64,000 nucleotides of DNA from Crambe crambe (Eukaryota > Porifera > Demospongiae > Poecilosclerida > Crambeidae), in contig OZ004585.1 in the NCBI GenBank assembly GCA_963924555.1, positions 1,439,488-1,503,487 on the forward strand, read 5' to 3'. The position numbers and the translations under genes are program-made. This document shows positions 1 through 9,305 of the stretch, piece by piece; within the stretch, counting starts at the first letter, position 1, and every line of letters starts with the position of its first letter. The notes beneath the pieces were generated by a model. It had not been told where the DNA came from. It saw nothing but the letters and a program-made list of their open reading frames with translations, and did not search any database.

Positions 1-1
1 C

Positions 2-328
2 GGAACTATTAAACTGGAGTTACTGAATCAGTTGTCAGATATGAACAACCACTATAAAAAGATATCCTATTCCAAGAAGGACAATGCACGTGTTGGATCT
101 TCTCGGTGTATTCGTCTTATTTCAGAGTCTGAACTCTATTATAACCACTCACAGAACACACTATACCTCTTATTCCCTCATGATATGATGTTTCTTAAAG
201 TATCAGTTCAACATGAAGACAGAATCAAAGACAAGAGTTATGAAGCAACGTATCTTATTATAACAGCAGCAGTCATCATTTTGTTCTCTTTATTATCATT
301 TTTTTTCTTCAAACAGAATTTTTGTTAG
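2..328 (+). CDS. TRAF-like protein, 3' end only (MATH remnant plus C-terminal membrane segment)
   Basis: The reading frame is open from base 2 to the stop at 326-328, so the gene begins outside the window. The first residues, GTIKLELLNQLSDMNNH, match the WPFIGTVxIELLNQLADxNHH strand of the MATH domains elsewhere in the window, so this is the last third of a MATH (TRAF-C) domain. After the usual 'NTLYL..LKVSV' strand the protein does not end as the minus-strand paralogs do. It runs through a charged linker into about 20 hydrophobic residues (YLIITAAVIILFSLLSFFFF) and a short KQNFC tail. That looks like a C-terminal membrane anchor, which would place the MATH domain on the cytosolic side. Membrane insertion is inferred from hydrophobicity only. 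Confidence 0.7.
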   Translation, partial: GTIKLELLNQLSDMNNHYKKISYSKKDNARVGSSRCIRLISESELYYNHSQNTLYLLFPHDMMFLKVSVQHEDRIKDKSYEATYLIITAAVIILFSLLSFFFFKQNFC

Positions 329-900
329 GTTGCCATGATAATTAGCTGCTCACACTATTGTGGCTAGCTCCAAACCACAAATCACATCTCTCCTCGACAC
401 TGTGTCCTTCTATTTATAGATATATACATAGGCGTAGAGGGCTAATTTTTTATTTATTTATTTATTTTTTGGACAGCCCAAGTAGCTATCAGTGGGGAAA
501 ACAAGTTAATAATAATAATAATTATTATTATGTGGCTATCAATCAATAACAAATAAATTATTTTGGGGAAAAATTATGTGGCTAGCGTCCTACGTATGAT
601 GCTCAAGTATAGGAAATCATGTGTAGAACTTCGTATGATGCAAATCATGTGTAGAACTTCATGGTCTGGGGGGATTACGTTTTAATTTCGGGCTTGACCA
701 ATCTAATCTTGCTTCTAACACCTCTGTATTGGAACAAGTTTATCCAACAGTCAACTTTCATTTCAATGTGGTGCATTCTAGACTATGTGCTCTAGTAGTA
801 ATGCTGGAGAGCTGAGCTGCATACCACCCCCCGCGCGCGAGAGAGAGAGAGAGCAGTGAATGACGTCATCAAGAAATTAAATTTTTGTGGTTAAATAAAC
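329..900. other. Intergenic and 5' flank of the next TRAF-like gene
   Basis: No gene seen. The stretch holds AT-rich low-complexity sequence (AAT/ATT runs near 508-532) and a short local duplication around 590-660 (the text 'atgtgtagaactt' occurs twice). From about 695 onward it matches the upstream flank of the paralog that starts at 18235 ('cttgcttctaacacctctgta' type sequence), so the promoter was duplicated together with the gene. A GA microsatellite lies at about 838-853. Confidence 0.7.
861..868 (+). promoter_or_regulatory. CRE-like palindrome TGACGTCA
   Basis: A perfect TGACGTCA lies 32 bases before the ATG at 901. The surrounding bases down to the ATG are nearly identical at 18195-18202 before the paralogous gene. 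TGACGTCA is the consensus site of CREB/ATF bZIP factors; its use here is inferred from conservation. Confidence 0.5.
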
Positions 901-2055
901 ATGGCCTCTGCTCCTTCTGGCTATGAGTGTAACTTCATATCTGAGCCCGATGATAGTTTCAAGTGTTTGATCTGTTTAGCAGTAGCTAGAGACCCGTGGC
1001 AACATGGGAATGGGAAGTGTGGCAGGCTATTCTGCGAGAAATGTCTAAACAAACATGGCAAAGACAAGCCTTGTCCCAACTGCAGGATGGAACAGCCACT
1101 CTACTTCGAAGATTGCAAGAGTAAGTGATCAACTCACTAATACCATTCACTTTTGATGAAATTTTTATTCTCAGGTAAAAGAGAGGTTATAGCTTTCCAT
1201 ATTAAATGTGATAATGTTGAGAGAGGGTGTGATTGGGAAGGAACTGTTGGTACACTAGAGAAGCATTTAGACTCCTGCAATGTCACTCCAATTCCCTGCC
1301 CAAAGAAATGTAAGCACGATGATATGATTCGAACTGTAATGAGGAAAGATTTGGAAAGACATTTAGCAGAAGATTGTATGAACAGGGACTATGAATGTGC
1401 ACATTGCAAGAAGAAGGATACATTTGCCAACATAACAGAAATTCACGACAATTTATGTGGAAAGAAAATAGTTCCGTGTCCCAATACCGGATGCACTGAA
1501 AACATGGAACGAGCCAAATTAAAAAAGCATATCAATAGGTGTGGTTATGCCATAGTCTCATGCAAGCACACACACACTGGGTGTGATAAAAAATTGAGGA
1601 GAAAGGATATGAAAGCACATGAACAGGACTACAAGGCTCAACTCCATCAACCTCTAAATACTATGGCCAAACTACAACATGAATTAAAATCGGCCAGTAA
1701 AGATATGGAATCAGCAATGAAGACCAGAGCCTCAATGAATAAGGACAACGCTATTAAGTTGAAATCAGCAACAAAGGTCAAGAAATCATTGAAAAAGGAA
1801 AATGAGTCAGAGTTGTGGTTGCTGAATCAGTTAGCAGATGCCAACAGCCACCTTGATCGAAAGAAATGGGAGACTCCCAGTTTCAAAGTCAACCGTAGAG
1901 GTAGACTCAATTATCACCATGGGGGTAGAGTCAATCAGGACATTGTCATGCTATTTTATATGTGTATGGTATTTCTTCTAGTTTTCCCAAGTATTATTGT
2001 TATCGTTATTTTTATTTCTGATTTTTTATTTCTGATTTATGTCTCATGCAGGTAG
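901..2055 (+). CDS. TRAF-like RING/zinc-finger protein with most of the MATH domain deleted and a hydrophobic tail
   Basis: Two exons, 901..1120 and 1175..2055, with a 54-bp GTAAGT..CAG phase-1 intron, give about 366 residues. Exon 1 encodes the RING-like module (CLIC ... FCEKC ... CPNC). It has two extra residues between the invariant His and the next Cys (HGNGKC instead of HGKC), from a 6-bp duplication. Exon 2 encodes about five TRAF-type zinc fingers, then a short Lys-rich coiled coil. At 'ESELWLLNQLADANSH' the coiled coil runs straight into the last part of a MATH domain, so most of the MATH sandwich present in the paralog at 18235-20004 is missing. The C-terminus is strongly hydrophobic from about residue 325 (MLFYMCMVFLLVFPSIIVIV). 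By homology it could be a RING E3/adaptor with altered partner binding; it may also be decaying. The ATG context and CRE-like site match the paralog. Confidence 0.75.
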
Positions 2056-3235
2056 CTAGCATAATAGACTCGTATATATAATCTCTATTATCAGTAGACC
2101 AGAGCCTCCAACAGCCAGGTTATTTTCATGCCAGGGCACAGCTATGTTTCATGTTGGACTTGGGCATGAAATTGTGCCCTAAAATAGGAACACTTTATAC
2201 TGAACTTTGGAGGCACTGATAGACTCGGCTATAAGTTCCTCCCAAGTGGTGATTGTCTTAGCAGATATGTAGGCTCAATCTTTTTTACTGCATCATTATA
2301 GATATACGAGCTAGCTATGATCAAAGATGACCAGGGAGATCCAACAAAATCAATGATTCTGCTCTAAAGTAGCTAGTATAATTAGAGGAACATAATATGA
2401 GCTAATTTAATGTGGTTACTACAGCCATCATCATCTTAGGCTATGGCAAGAAAGAAATGGCCTATGTATACATGATGCATCCATTTTGGCTTGCACTTTC
2501 AAGGTCACACATTAGATAGCTAACTCAGTGCATACTAACTGAGACTTCCTTAACAATCACACCTGTGACCGTGCATGTGTCACTTTAAAAATATCTTTTG
2601 GAACACTTTGGCTTTCATTTTCAAGGTCACACATTAGATAGCTAACTCAGTGCATACTAACTGAGACTTCCTTAATAATCACACCTGTGACCGTGCATGT
2701 GTCACTTTAAAAATATCTTTTGGAACACTTTGGCTTTCATTTTCAAGGTCACACATTAGATAACTCGGTGCAATAGGAGTGAAGCTGCAGAGGAAAATAT
2801 ATATCACCCTTATAAGTTCCCCTCAGGGCCCCTAGCTACATACCCACCCCCGCTAAGGGCTGAGCTATGTAGCTAAAGCACTAACATAATTAGCTGACTC
2901 AACTCAACTCATGTAGAGCCACAGAGATTTTGATAAAATTCATGGCCTGGAACTAGTGAATAGCTATAAGTAATTATGGTTATCATCAATCCCTAGAGAT
3001 GTAATATTACACATGTACATAATTATGTCTTCATAAGAAATACATGCTGTGTATTATGTCTAGACTCCTTATAAATGGCTCTTTCTAATAGCTACCTGCA
3101 TGCTTGTTGCTTCCATTGTGATAACTAGTACCTGCATGTGACCATGCTTGTTGCCATTGGTACCTACATGTGATTGTGTATGATAACTGACAGTCCTTTG
3201 AATTCACCGAGGAATTTAGGTAGCTATAACTAACC
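2056..3235. other. Intergenic region with tandem repeat
   Basis: No coding sequence recognised. Apart from the tandem repeat at 2484-2775, the stretch 2940-3230 matches sequence near 21110-21410. There the first part is in direct orientation and the part nearest the gene is inverted. Confidence 0.6.
2484..2775. repeat. Tandem repeat, 122-bp unit, about 2.3 copies
   Basis: The text 'aaggtcacacattagata' recurs at about 2501, 2623 and 2745, a constant 122-bp spacing. The sequence between copies is almost identical ('actgagacttcctta', 'cctgtgaccgtgcatgtg'). The third copy is cut short. Confidence 0.85.
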
Positions 3236-4478
3236 ATGGCTTCTAAGTCAGGAAAAGAAGTGAACGGCCATGATTGTAACTTTGTACCCGAACCAAGCGA
3301 TTCTCTAAAGTGTTTGATCTGTTTGGCAGTGGCTAGAGATCCATGGCAGCATGGGAAGTGTGGCAGGCTATTCTGTGAGAAATGCTTGGATGAGTATGGA
3401 AAAGACAAGCCTTGTCCCTACTGCAAGATGAAGAAAGCTGTGTACTTGGAAGATAATAAGAGTGAGTGAGAGTGAGATAGTGAAGTTAACATAACCAGCT
3501 AGCTATACAGTGAAAAACCTCCATTAAAGGACACTCTGAAGGATGACAAACCTCTCAATAAAGGACAATCTAAAGGTACCTTAACCTCTCTACAAAGGTA
3601 AAAGATCGGGTCCCAAGTGTGTCCATTACTTGGAGGTTCCAATGTAAAAGTTATTCAATATTATAAACCTGTAATAACTATTACACATGTGCATAGGTAA
3701 AAGAGAGATCGAAATTCTCAGTGTTAAATGTGATAATGTCAAGGGAGGGTGCCAGTGGTGTGGATCACTTGCCTCACTTGACGATCATCTTAAAATCATT
3801 TGTGAGTACAATATGACATCGTGCAAGTATAAGAGCATCGGATGTGACGTGCAACTGATAAGAAAAATCATGGGGGCACATGAGCAGGACGATAAGGCAC
3901 ACCTCCATCAGGCTCTCAGTACTGTGGTTAAACTGCAAGAGGATCAAAAGAAATCAGCTAATGCTATAGCACTATTAAAGAGAGGATCAATCGTCTTCAA
4001 AGTTACTGATTATGAAAGGAAAAGGGCTAACAATGAGATAGTTTTATCACGGTCTTTTTATACTGCTGATGGGTACAACATGTGCATCGAGGTGGACACT
4101 AATGGGGATGGCGAGGGCAAGGGGACACACATCTCAGTCTACGAGCGTATCTTGAAAGGTGACTATGATGAGGAATTAAGTTGGCCATTTATCGGAACTG
4201 TCAAGTTTGAGCTGTTGAATCAGTTGGAAGATACAAACCACCATCACGTGTCAACAAACATTTCTAAGGAAAATAAAGCATGCATTGGAGGTACCTCTTG
4301 GGGTAGCACTATGTTCATCCCCCAGTCTAAGCTCTCTCATGATCCAGTTAACAACACACAGTACCTGAAGGACAACACTCTGTATTTCAGAGTAACTGTC
4401 GAATTATCTGATCGTAAGCCTTGGCTGGAGTGTACTCCAATTGAACACCCATTTGGTTCAACAATTGCTCAACAGTAA
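3236..4478 (+). CDS. TRAF-like RING/MATH protein lacking the middle zinc fingers
   Basis: Exons 3236..3461 and 3697..4478, phase-1 intron of 235 bp, about 335 residues. Residues 26-63 form the RING-like module (Cys26, Cys29, His39, Cys42, Cys47, Cys50, Cys60, Cys63; Arg44 where a canonical RING has His). Exon 2 opens with the first TRAF finger (KCDNVKGGCQW) and then jumps to the last finger (SCKYKSIGCDV...MGAHEQDDKAH). The three central fingers of its paralogs are cleanly absent. A short coiled coil and a complete MATH domain follow (FYTADGYNMCIEVDTNGDGEGKGTH ... WPFIGTVKFELLNQ), and the protein ends without a membrane segment. The likely role is a cytosolic TRAF-type adaptor or E3, by family. 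The intron is four times longer than in the paralogs because a small inverted-repeat element sits in it. No CRE-like site was seen upstream. Confidence 0.8.
3506..3646. mobile_element. Short inverted-repeat element (TACAGTGRAACCTCC family) in an intron
   Basis: It begins 'acagtgaaaaacctcc' and ends 'ggaggttccaatgta', imperfect inverted repeats. Between them are 'aaaggacac' and 'gggtcccaagtgtgtcc' motifs that recur in other copies at about 29670-29751, 31187-31304, 44201-44530 and 46297-46365. It is non-coding and accounts for the unusual length of this intron. TA-ended termini suggest a Tc1/mariner-type MITE, which is an inference. Confidence 0.6.
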
Positions 4479-4723
4479 ATCCATAATTATGAACCTTCCT
4501 GAGTTTATGCAAAGTATGAGCTGAACAAGTACATCACACTGATGGAATTAAATCCTTTCATTATTATCTTCTAATAGCTAGTTATTTGAAACTTGGCTAG
4601 CTGAGTTTAAAATCACGCACACTCAGCTTCATTCAGTGTTCTATGATATCTAGGAAGAAAAAATATCTATACAAGTAGGGAAGTTGTAAGCTGGGGACAT
4701 ACCCTCCATCTGTGACCCCCTGT

Positions 4724-5161
4724 CAGGGGTGCTGGAAGCTATTTTTGACCGAGGGGGCACTTGAATCATTGTACAGTGCGCATTTCATGATATATGTACA
4801 AACGAAGTCAAAAGTCTTTTTCTTTTTCATGACATGTATCTAGCAAACAGAACTTTTAAATTTACCATACATTCTGCTCTTGTTTTTAAAATCCAGCCAG
4901 TTAAAGCATAGATGGTTAAAGAACACTGCTTAGCCATTATTAAACTGAACACAGTCAGGTACAATAATGCAATTGCAGTTTCCAGCTGCCTGTGTTGATT
5001 TGTTGGCAATTTACTTTAATGTACAGTATTGCTAATTTAGGGCAGTTGTTTCTTGCTTGTGCCTCTGTTAATGGCTAGTAAGGAGTGCCCCCCAAGGGCC
5101 CCCAAGCTCAAAATCTGAGGGGGCCAGTGCCCCCCTGGTCCCCCTGCTTCCAGCACCTATG
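4724..5161. mobile_element. 438-bp hAT-like TIR element with an empty site in the paralogous copy
   Basis: Terminal inverted repeats are CAGGGGTGCTGGAAGC at the left and the complement of CATAGGTGCTGGAAGC at the right. CCTGT flanks both sides (4719-4723 and 5162-5166). The duplicated locus near 14905-14935 reads straight through ('gtgaccctctgtgtgccccctg') without the element, so the insertion followed the block duplication or was absent from that copy. There is no transposase frame, so it is a non-autonomous element. The hAT assignment rests on the CAGGGGTG-type end. Confidence 0.75.
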
Positions 5162-5192
5162 CCTGTGTGCCCCCTGGATCCACCCTGAAGTG

Positions 5193-5326
5193 TGTCACAA
5201 AAAATTATTACTGAAAAGGAAGGGGTGCATTGTATAGCTAATGATGTTAAAATTACTTGTGTCACAAAAAATTATTACTGAAAAGGAAGGGGTGCATTGT
5301 ATAGCTAATGGTGCTAAAATTACTTG
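5193..5326. repeat. Tandem duplication, 67-bp unit, 2 copies
   Basis: The stretch 'tgtcacaaaaaattattact' through 'taaaattact' occurs at 5193 and 5260. The copy of this region near 14945-15003 has only one unit. Confidence 0.85.
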
Positions 5327-5574
5327 TAAGTGCATGATTAATAAAAATGCCTGCATGGGTAGTTTAAATAAAATGTAGGGGTAGTTACTAGTATCATTTT
5401 CTTTCACCACTCTCTAATAATGCTTCACGTAATTCGGCTATTGCTGTTTTTTTTTGGTGCTGTATTATTCTTTCTTGTGGTTCCTTCCTCGACTAACTGA
5501 GTATGAAGTGTTGCTTTGTTTCGCTTTCTGGCAAGAAACTGCATAAACGCTTTGTAGTACTTTAGTTTTCTTAT

Positions 5575-8500
5575 TCAAAGATAGACATGATAGACGAGAA
5601 TACCAAAGAAAATGAAGAAGCTAACAGAAATTGAAACAGTTATACCGTTGCATAAAGAGTCATCACTTTTGCCTCTGCTATCCAAGTAATGCAAAGTTGC
5701 TGATAAGATTCCTAAATTGAGTAGAAAACAAAGCTCCAGTAAATTCATGTAGATGTTTTTATAGATTTCCGTAGCAAAGGTCTTAACAGTGAGTATTCCT
5801 GTAAGGACAAGACCTAATGTATACATGTTTGTCAGCAATGCAGTATCTTTGTAGTTTGCAGCGAATGTAAGGAATAAGAAACAGCGTGTTAGTAACATTA
5901 ATCCAGTCCAATAGCGATGCTTTTTGTTGTAAGGTGCATGGTATGCATCTAGGATGGAGATGAAGGCTGTACTGTGAATCCATCTCAATCCTTGTTTTGG
6001 TGGCAGTGAACGTAAACATTGGCCAAATATCAGTACCAGTGTGTAGGGAAGAAAGAGAATCAAAAGAACCAGAAAGGATATGATAAACAGAGGAATGTGC
6101 CTCCCTTTCAAGTAGTGAATATTGCCATCATAGGTCCAGACTTTGTAGGGAGTCAGCTGATCTGTCACATCATCTGCTCTGCCTTCCAATACCGGAGTGA
6201 ATGTGAACACTGTGATGATAGTCTGGAGAATTTTGCTATACGATAAGAGAAAGAGAGTAGCCAAAATGGCTATGCTATTTCTGCCGAATATTTTCATAGC
6301 AGTCGATGAGTAGTAACTTGCTATTATGATAGCCCCCACAAGAAGCCGAATATAAAGAGGAAAGACAAACTGTAACCAAGTCTTGTAATAGGCATCCATA
6401 CCCGAATAAAAACATGTCTCAATGCCCAGATCTAGATTAACCCATGATATGAAGATGGAGAGTATTGGATGAATGGAACAATAGTTGAGACTTGTTAGTC
6501 CACCGATGGAGAGAGTGTTTGCATAAAATATCAGTCCATTGAGAGTTCCAGCAGAAATGGTTATGTTGCAGACTAACAAGAACGTTACTAGCACTACTCC
6601 TGCTACAGCAAACAGAACTGTCAACCAAATGAAAGCATACTTGGAGCTCGTACACTGCAAGCATTTTGACCCTCCAAGCACAATGCTATAGTTGTTTTGA
6701 CATGAGCCACACAATATCCCACTGCGATGATTAGCACATTGACTGTCTGGGTCGGAAATACTGATAACATCGTCTGTGCTTTTACAGTAATCGAAGGGAC
6801 AGTTTCTACATATTTTCAGATTATCTTCATCGTATCTCAACCAAATCAGTTGCTTTCTTTCAATAGAATTAGTCTCGATATCGCAAAGTGAAATATTAAA
6901 ATATTTGGTTAATCTTCTGTCGCAGATGCACCTGTCCTTCTTCTGTTCAAACCCTACAGAGCATGGTAGCACTGTAACATTAATGGTGATGACAGATAAC
7001 GAGGAGTCTCTACACGGTCCCTCAGGTTTAAGTACCAATGTTGCTACAGATTCTTTGGCATAAACATGATAGTGGAGATTCTCGCATTCATTGCTAATTT
7101 CTCTCCTTTCTTCTCCTTTGCCTAGCTGTGCTGATACATTGCTATAACCTGCTCTTACAAATCCTGGAACTGGATTTTCATCTTGATCCAATACAGCAAC
7201 AGCTATACTCAAAGTCTCTCCCCGAATTTTTTTGGCATTGAATTCTTTTTTACTGCAATCAGGCTGGAATCCATCTCTGCAGAAACACACACTAAGCGGT
7301 TCTGATGTTATTCCAAGTGGAATAGTATCATCATATCGTGAAATATCTTTGAATAGTCTCATTGCTGTTCCCAATGGTGTGATGACATCAGCTGGTACAC
7401 ATCTGTCTAGCAAACCACCATAGAGGACTGAACCTTGACTTGCTGTGTTGTTCTTAAATATGAAATGAGATTTGTTGTTATAATGGGTGCCTACTCTTAC
7501 AAGACACTTACTGTTTGGTCCATAATTTTTTACACAATATTTATCAAGAAAAAAAATTGCTCCACCTTTACTGCTTGAGGATTTGGCAACATTATCAGAT
7601 AGATCAACAATGGATGCTTTTAGCAAGCTCATGTCTGAATTGATAACATACATTGCCCCTCCATTTCCCTGAGCAATATTGTGTGTTATATTGCAGGATC
7701 TATAGTAAGTTATGGATGAATCATCTATAAAAACTGCTCCTCCATTAACTAATGCTCTGTTGCTAGTGATGATGTAATCCGTGAATCGTATAGTGCTTGA
7801 GTGAAAGTAAGCGAATCCACCTGATCCAGCCGAATTGAATTTTGAAGAGCCACCAATGAATTCCATCAGGATTTTATAAGAATAGCGGAAGTATACACCA
7901 CCCCCACTTCTTCCTGCATGGTTGGATATAAAGTTACTGTCGGCAATAAATGAATGGTAGTGCACTCCAATTGGAGTTCCTCCGATGTATTCTTGCAAAT
8001 AAACTGCACCTCCTGAATCTTCTGCTGAATTATGCTCAAAATCACATGCACCAATAGTCAATCGTGACTTGTAACTAAAAATAGCACCTCCAAATTTTCT
8101 TGCATGATTATCCAGAAATACTGTGTTAGTAATATCTATAATCGATGAGTCTGAGTGCAGAGCACCACCTAAAGATGCTGTATTGTTAGAAAATGCACTA
8201 TTTGTCAAAGCTACATGAGTCAACTTGAAGTGAAGAACACCAAAGTTTGCAGTTTGCCTGTGATTACCCAAAAATACAGATTTGTGAATTATAATTGAAG
8301 AATTTGCACATGATATTGCACCATTATTGGAATGGAACTCAGAGTATATTATTTTAACTTGATTTATATTGTTAATAATAACAGGATAATTCCTTTTGTT
8401 GTCAAGAAACACAATGTTTAGAATTGAAACTGAACTCGTTCCATGATGCTTGCTGAATTCCAGAGTACAAGAAGTAATATTAGTAGACGAAATTGTCAGC

Positions 8501-8907
8501 TCTTTGATGTCTTTAAATACTAAGCGTGTTTGCAGCTGACAAGTAATTGCTCCAAACTCGGAGTCAAGCAATGGACTAATCTCCATTTCCCTCACATTAA
8601 AACTTGTGAGTGTATGATTGCTGGGAATCATATGCAATCCTGGAAGAAGGTGTAATCTTACTGAGCTTTTATTGGACCATAATGTTGAGTTAAACTCACA
8701 AAGACGATGGCAAGGATATAAACGTCTTCCATTTGTAGAACATGTTCCATTTGGTATAACATAGTAGTCCAGAGCATCCACCCTAGAGAAACTCAGCAAA
8801 ATCAGTATCAGAATCATGCTATTGACTAGCTTGAATATGAGCATCAAAGATTTTTTCTCCATTTTTTTGCTACTCAGTGCTGTGTTTGCTTTGTCATTTT
8901 TTGCCAT
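5575..8907 (-). CDS. Beta-helix (GGA-repeat) multi-span membrane receptor-like protein, C-terminal tail truncated
   Basis: Intronless gene, 1110 residues. The ATG at 8907 is the first; an ATG 15 codons later (8862) gives a more normal signal peptide (MEKKSLMLIFKL...). The ectodomain has repeated 'GGAxxxxxSxIxIxxxxFxxNxA' units (about residues 170-460), the pattern of right-handed beta-helix/Pmp-type repeats, with many N-glycosylation sequons. A Cys-rich neck (GILCGSCQNNYSIVLGG, then CLQC) precedes the membrane region of about 8-9 spans, including FYANTLS, NLDLGIETCFYSGMDAYYKTWLQ-type and HAPYNKKHRYWTG blocks. Related metazoan proteins are uncharacterised as far as I know; a sensory or adhesive surface role is inference. 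The frame ends directly after the last span (YHVYL then TGA). The decayed copy at 15078 reads YHVYLRIRKLKYY and continues about 60 residues, so this copy carries a nonsense truncation. Confidence 0.85.
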   Translation of the reverse strand: MAKNDKANTALSSKKMEKKSLMLIFKLVNSMILILILLSFSRVDALDYYVIPNGTCSTNGRRLYPCHRLCEFNSTLWSNKSSVRLHLLPGLHMIPSNHTLTSFNVREMEISPLLDSEFGAITCQLQTRLVFKDIKELTISSTNITSCTLEFSKHHGTSSVSILNIVFLDNKRNYPVIINNINQVKIIYSEFHSNNGAISCANSSIIIHKSVFLGNHRQTANFGVLHFKLTHVALTNSAFSNNTASLGGALHSDSSIIDITNTVFLDNHARKFGGAIFSYKSRLTIGACDFEHNSAEDSGGAVYLQEYIGGTPIGVHYHSFIADSNFISNHAGRSGGGVYFRYSYKILMEFIGGSSKFNSAGSGGFAYFHSSTIRFTDYIITSNRALVNGGAVFIDDSSITYYRSCNITHNIAQGNGGAMYVINSDMSLLKASIVDLSDNVAKSSSSKGGAIFFLDKYCVKNYGPNSKCLVRVGTHYNNKSHFIFKNNTASQGSVLYGGLLDRCVPADVITPLGTAMRLFKDISRYDDTIPLGITSEPLSVCFCRDGFQPDCSKKEFNAKKIRGETLSIAVAVLDQDENPVPGFVRAGYSNVSAQLGKGEERREISNECENLHYHVYAKESVATLVLKPEGPCRDSSLSVITINVTVLPCSVGFEQKKDRCICDRRLTKYFNISLCDIETNSIERKQLIWLRYDEDNLKICRNCPFDYCKSTDDVISISDPDSQCANHRSGILCGSCQNNYSIVLGGSKCLQCTSSKYAFIWLTVLFAVAGVVLVTFLLVCNITISAGTLNGLIFYANTLSIGGLTSLNYCSIHPILSIFISWVNLDLGIETCFYSGMDAYYKTWLQFVFPLYIRLLVGAIIIASYYSSTAMKIFGRNSIAILATLFLLSYSKILQTIITVFTFTPVLEGRADDVTDQLTPYKVWTYDGNIHYLKGRHIPLFIISFLVLLILFLPYTLVLIFGQCLRSLPPKQGLRWIHSTAFISILDAYHAPYNKKHRYWTGLMLLTRCFLFLTFAANYKDTALLTNMYTLGLVLTGILTVKTFATEIYKNIYMNLLELCFLLNLGILSATLHYLDSRGKSDDSLCNGITVSISVSFFIFFGILVYHVYL

Positions 8908-9305
8908 ATTAGGCCCTAAACTTCAGATAGCTAGCTAGCTACTTTCTCAACATACGGTACTTTCACAACGTCAGAATGTTTTTATAGCTCTATACTTTCC
9001 AAACTTTGAAATGTATACGTACTTGCTTCAGAATGTTTTTCCAAGTTTATATATATTTGTCTTAACATCCAACTTTGGATTACTTTCTCTACTATTAATA
9101 ATTATTATCAAGAAGTTTACATTGAAAAAGCAACTCCAATATCTAAGTGAGCTAAATGCTGTTTACAAACACTTCTCATGCACTTTCGATCCTTTCATAC
9201 TGCTATAAATAAGCTAGAGCCAAGTCAGACAAATAATGTAGCTACGTAGCTAGATGCAGTTTTAGCTATAAGATTTTTAAGATCACTAGTCAGCTAGCTA
9301 AAAGG
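8908..9305. promoter_or_regulatory. Shared bidirectional promoter region of the two receptor genes
   Basis: 398 bp separate the two divergent start codons (8907 minus, 9306 plus). A CTATAAAAA box on the minus strand (8979-8987) lies about 72 bases before the minus ATG. A CTATAAATA box on the plus strand (9203-9211) lies about 95 bases before the plus ATG. The motif 'tcagaatgttttt' occurs twice (8971 and about 9031). The arrangement predicts co-regulation of the two paralogs. Confidence 0.55.

Larger units (their letters stand above)
4479..5574. other. Intergenic region between convergent genes, with a mobile insertion and a local duplication
   Basis: Contains the TIR element at 4724-5161 and a tandem duplication at 5193-5326 (67-bp unit). 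Bases 5413-5574 still resemble the coding sequence of the receptor's cytoplasmic tail, as in the copy at 15078-15260, although the gene now stops at 5575. No other gene seen. Confidence 0.7.

Noticed and set aside
3085..3408. Minus-strand frame of 107 codons
   Set aside because: Antisense of the RING exon at 3236-3461. The same antisense frame recurs at every RING exon and follows from codon choice.
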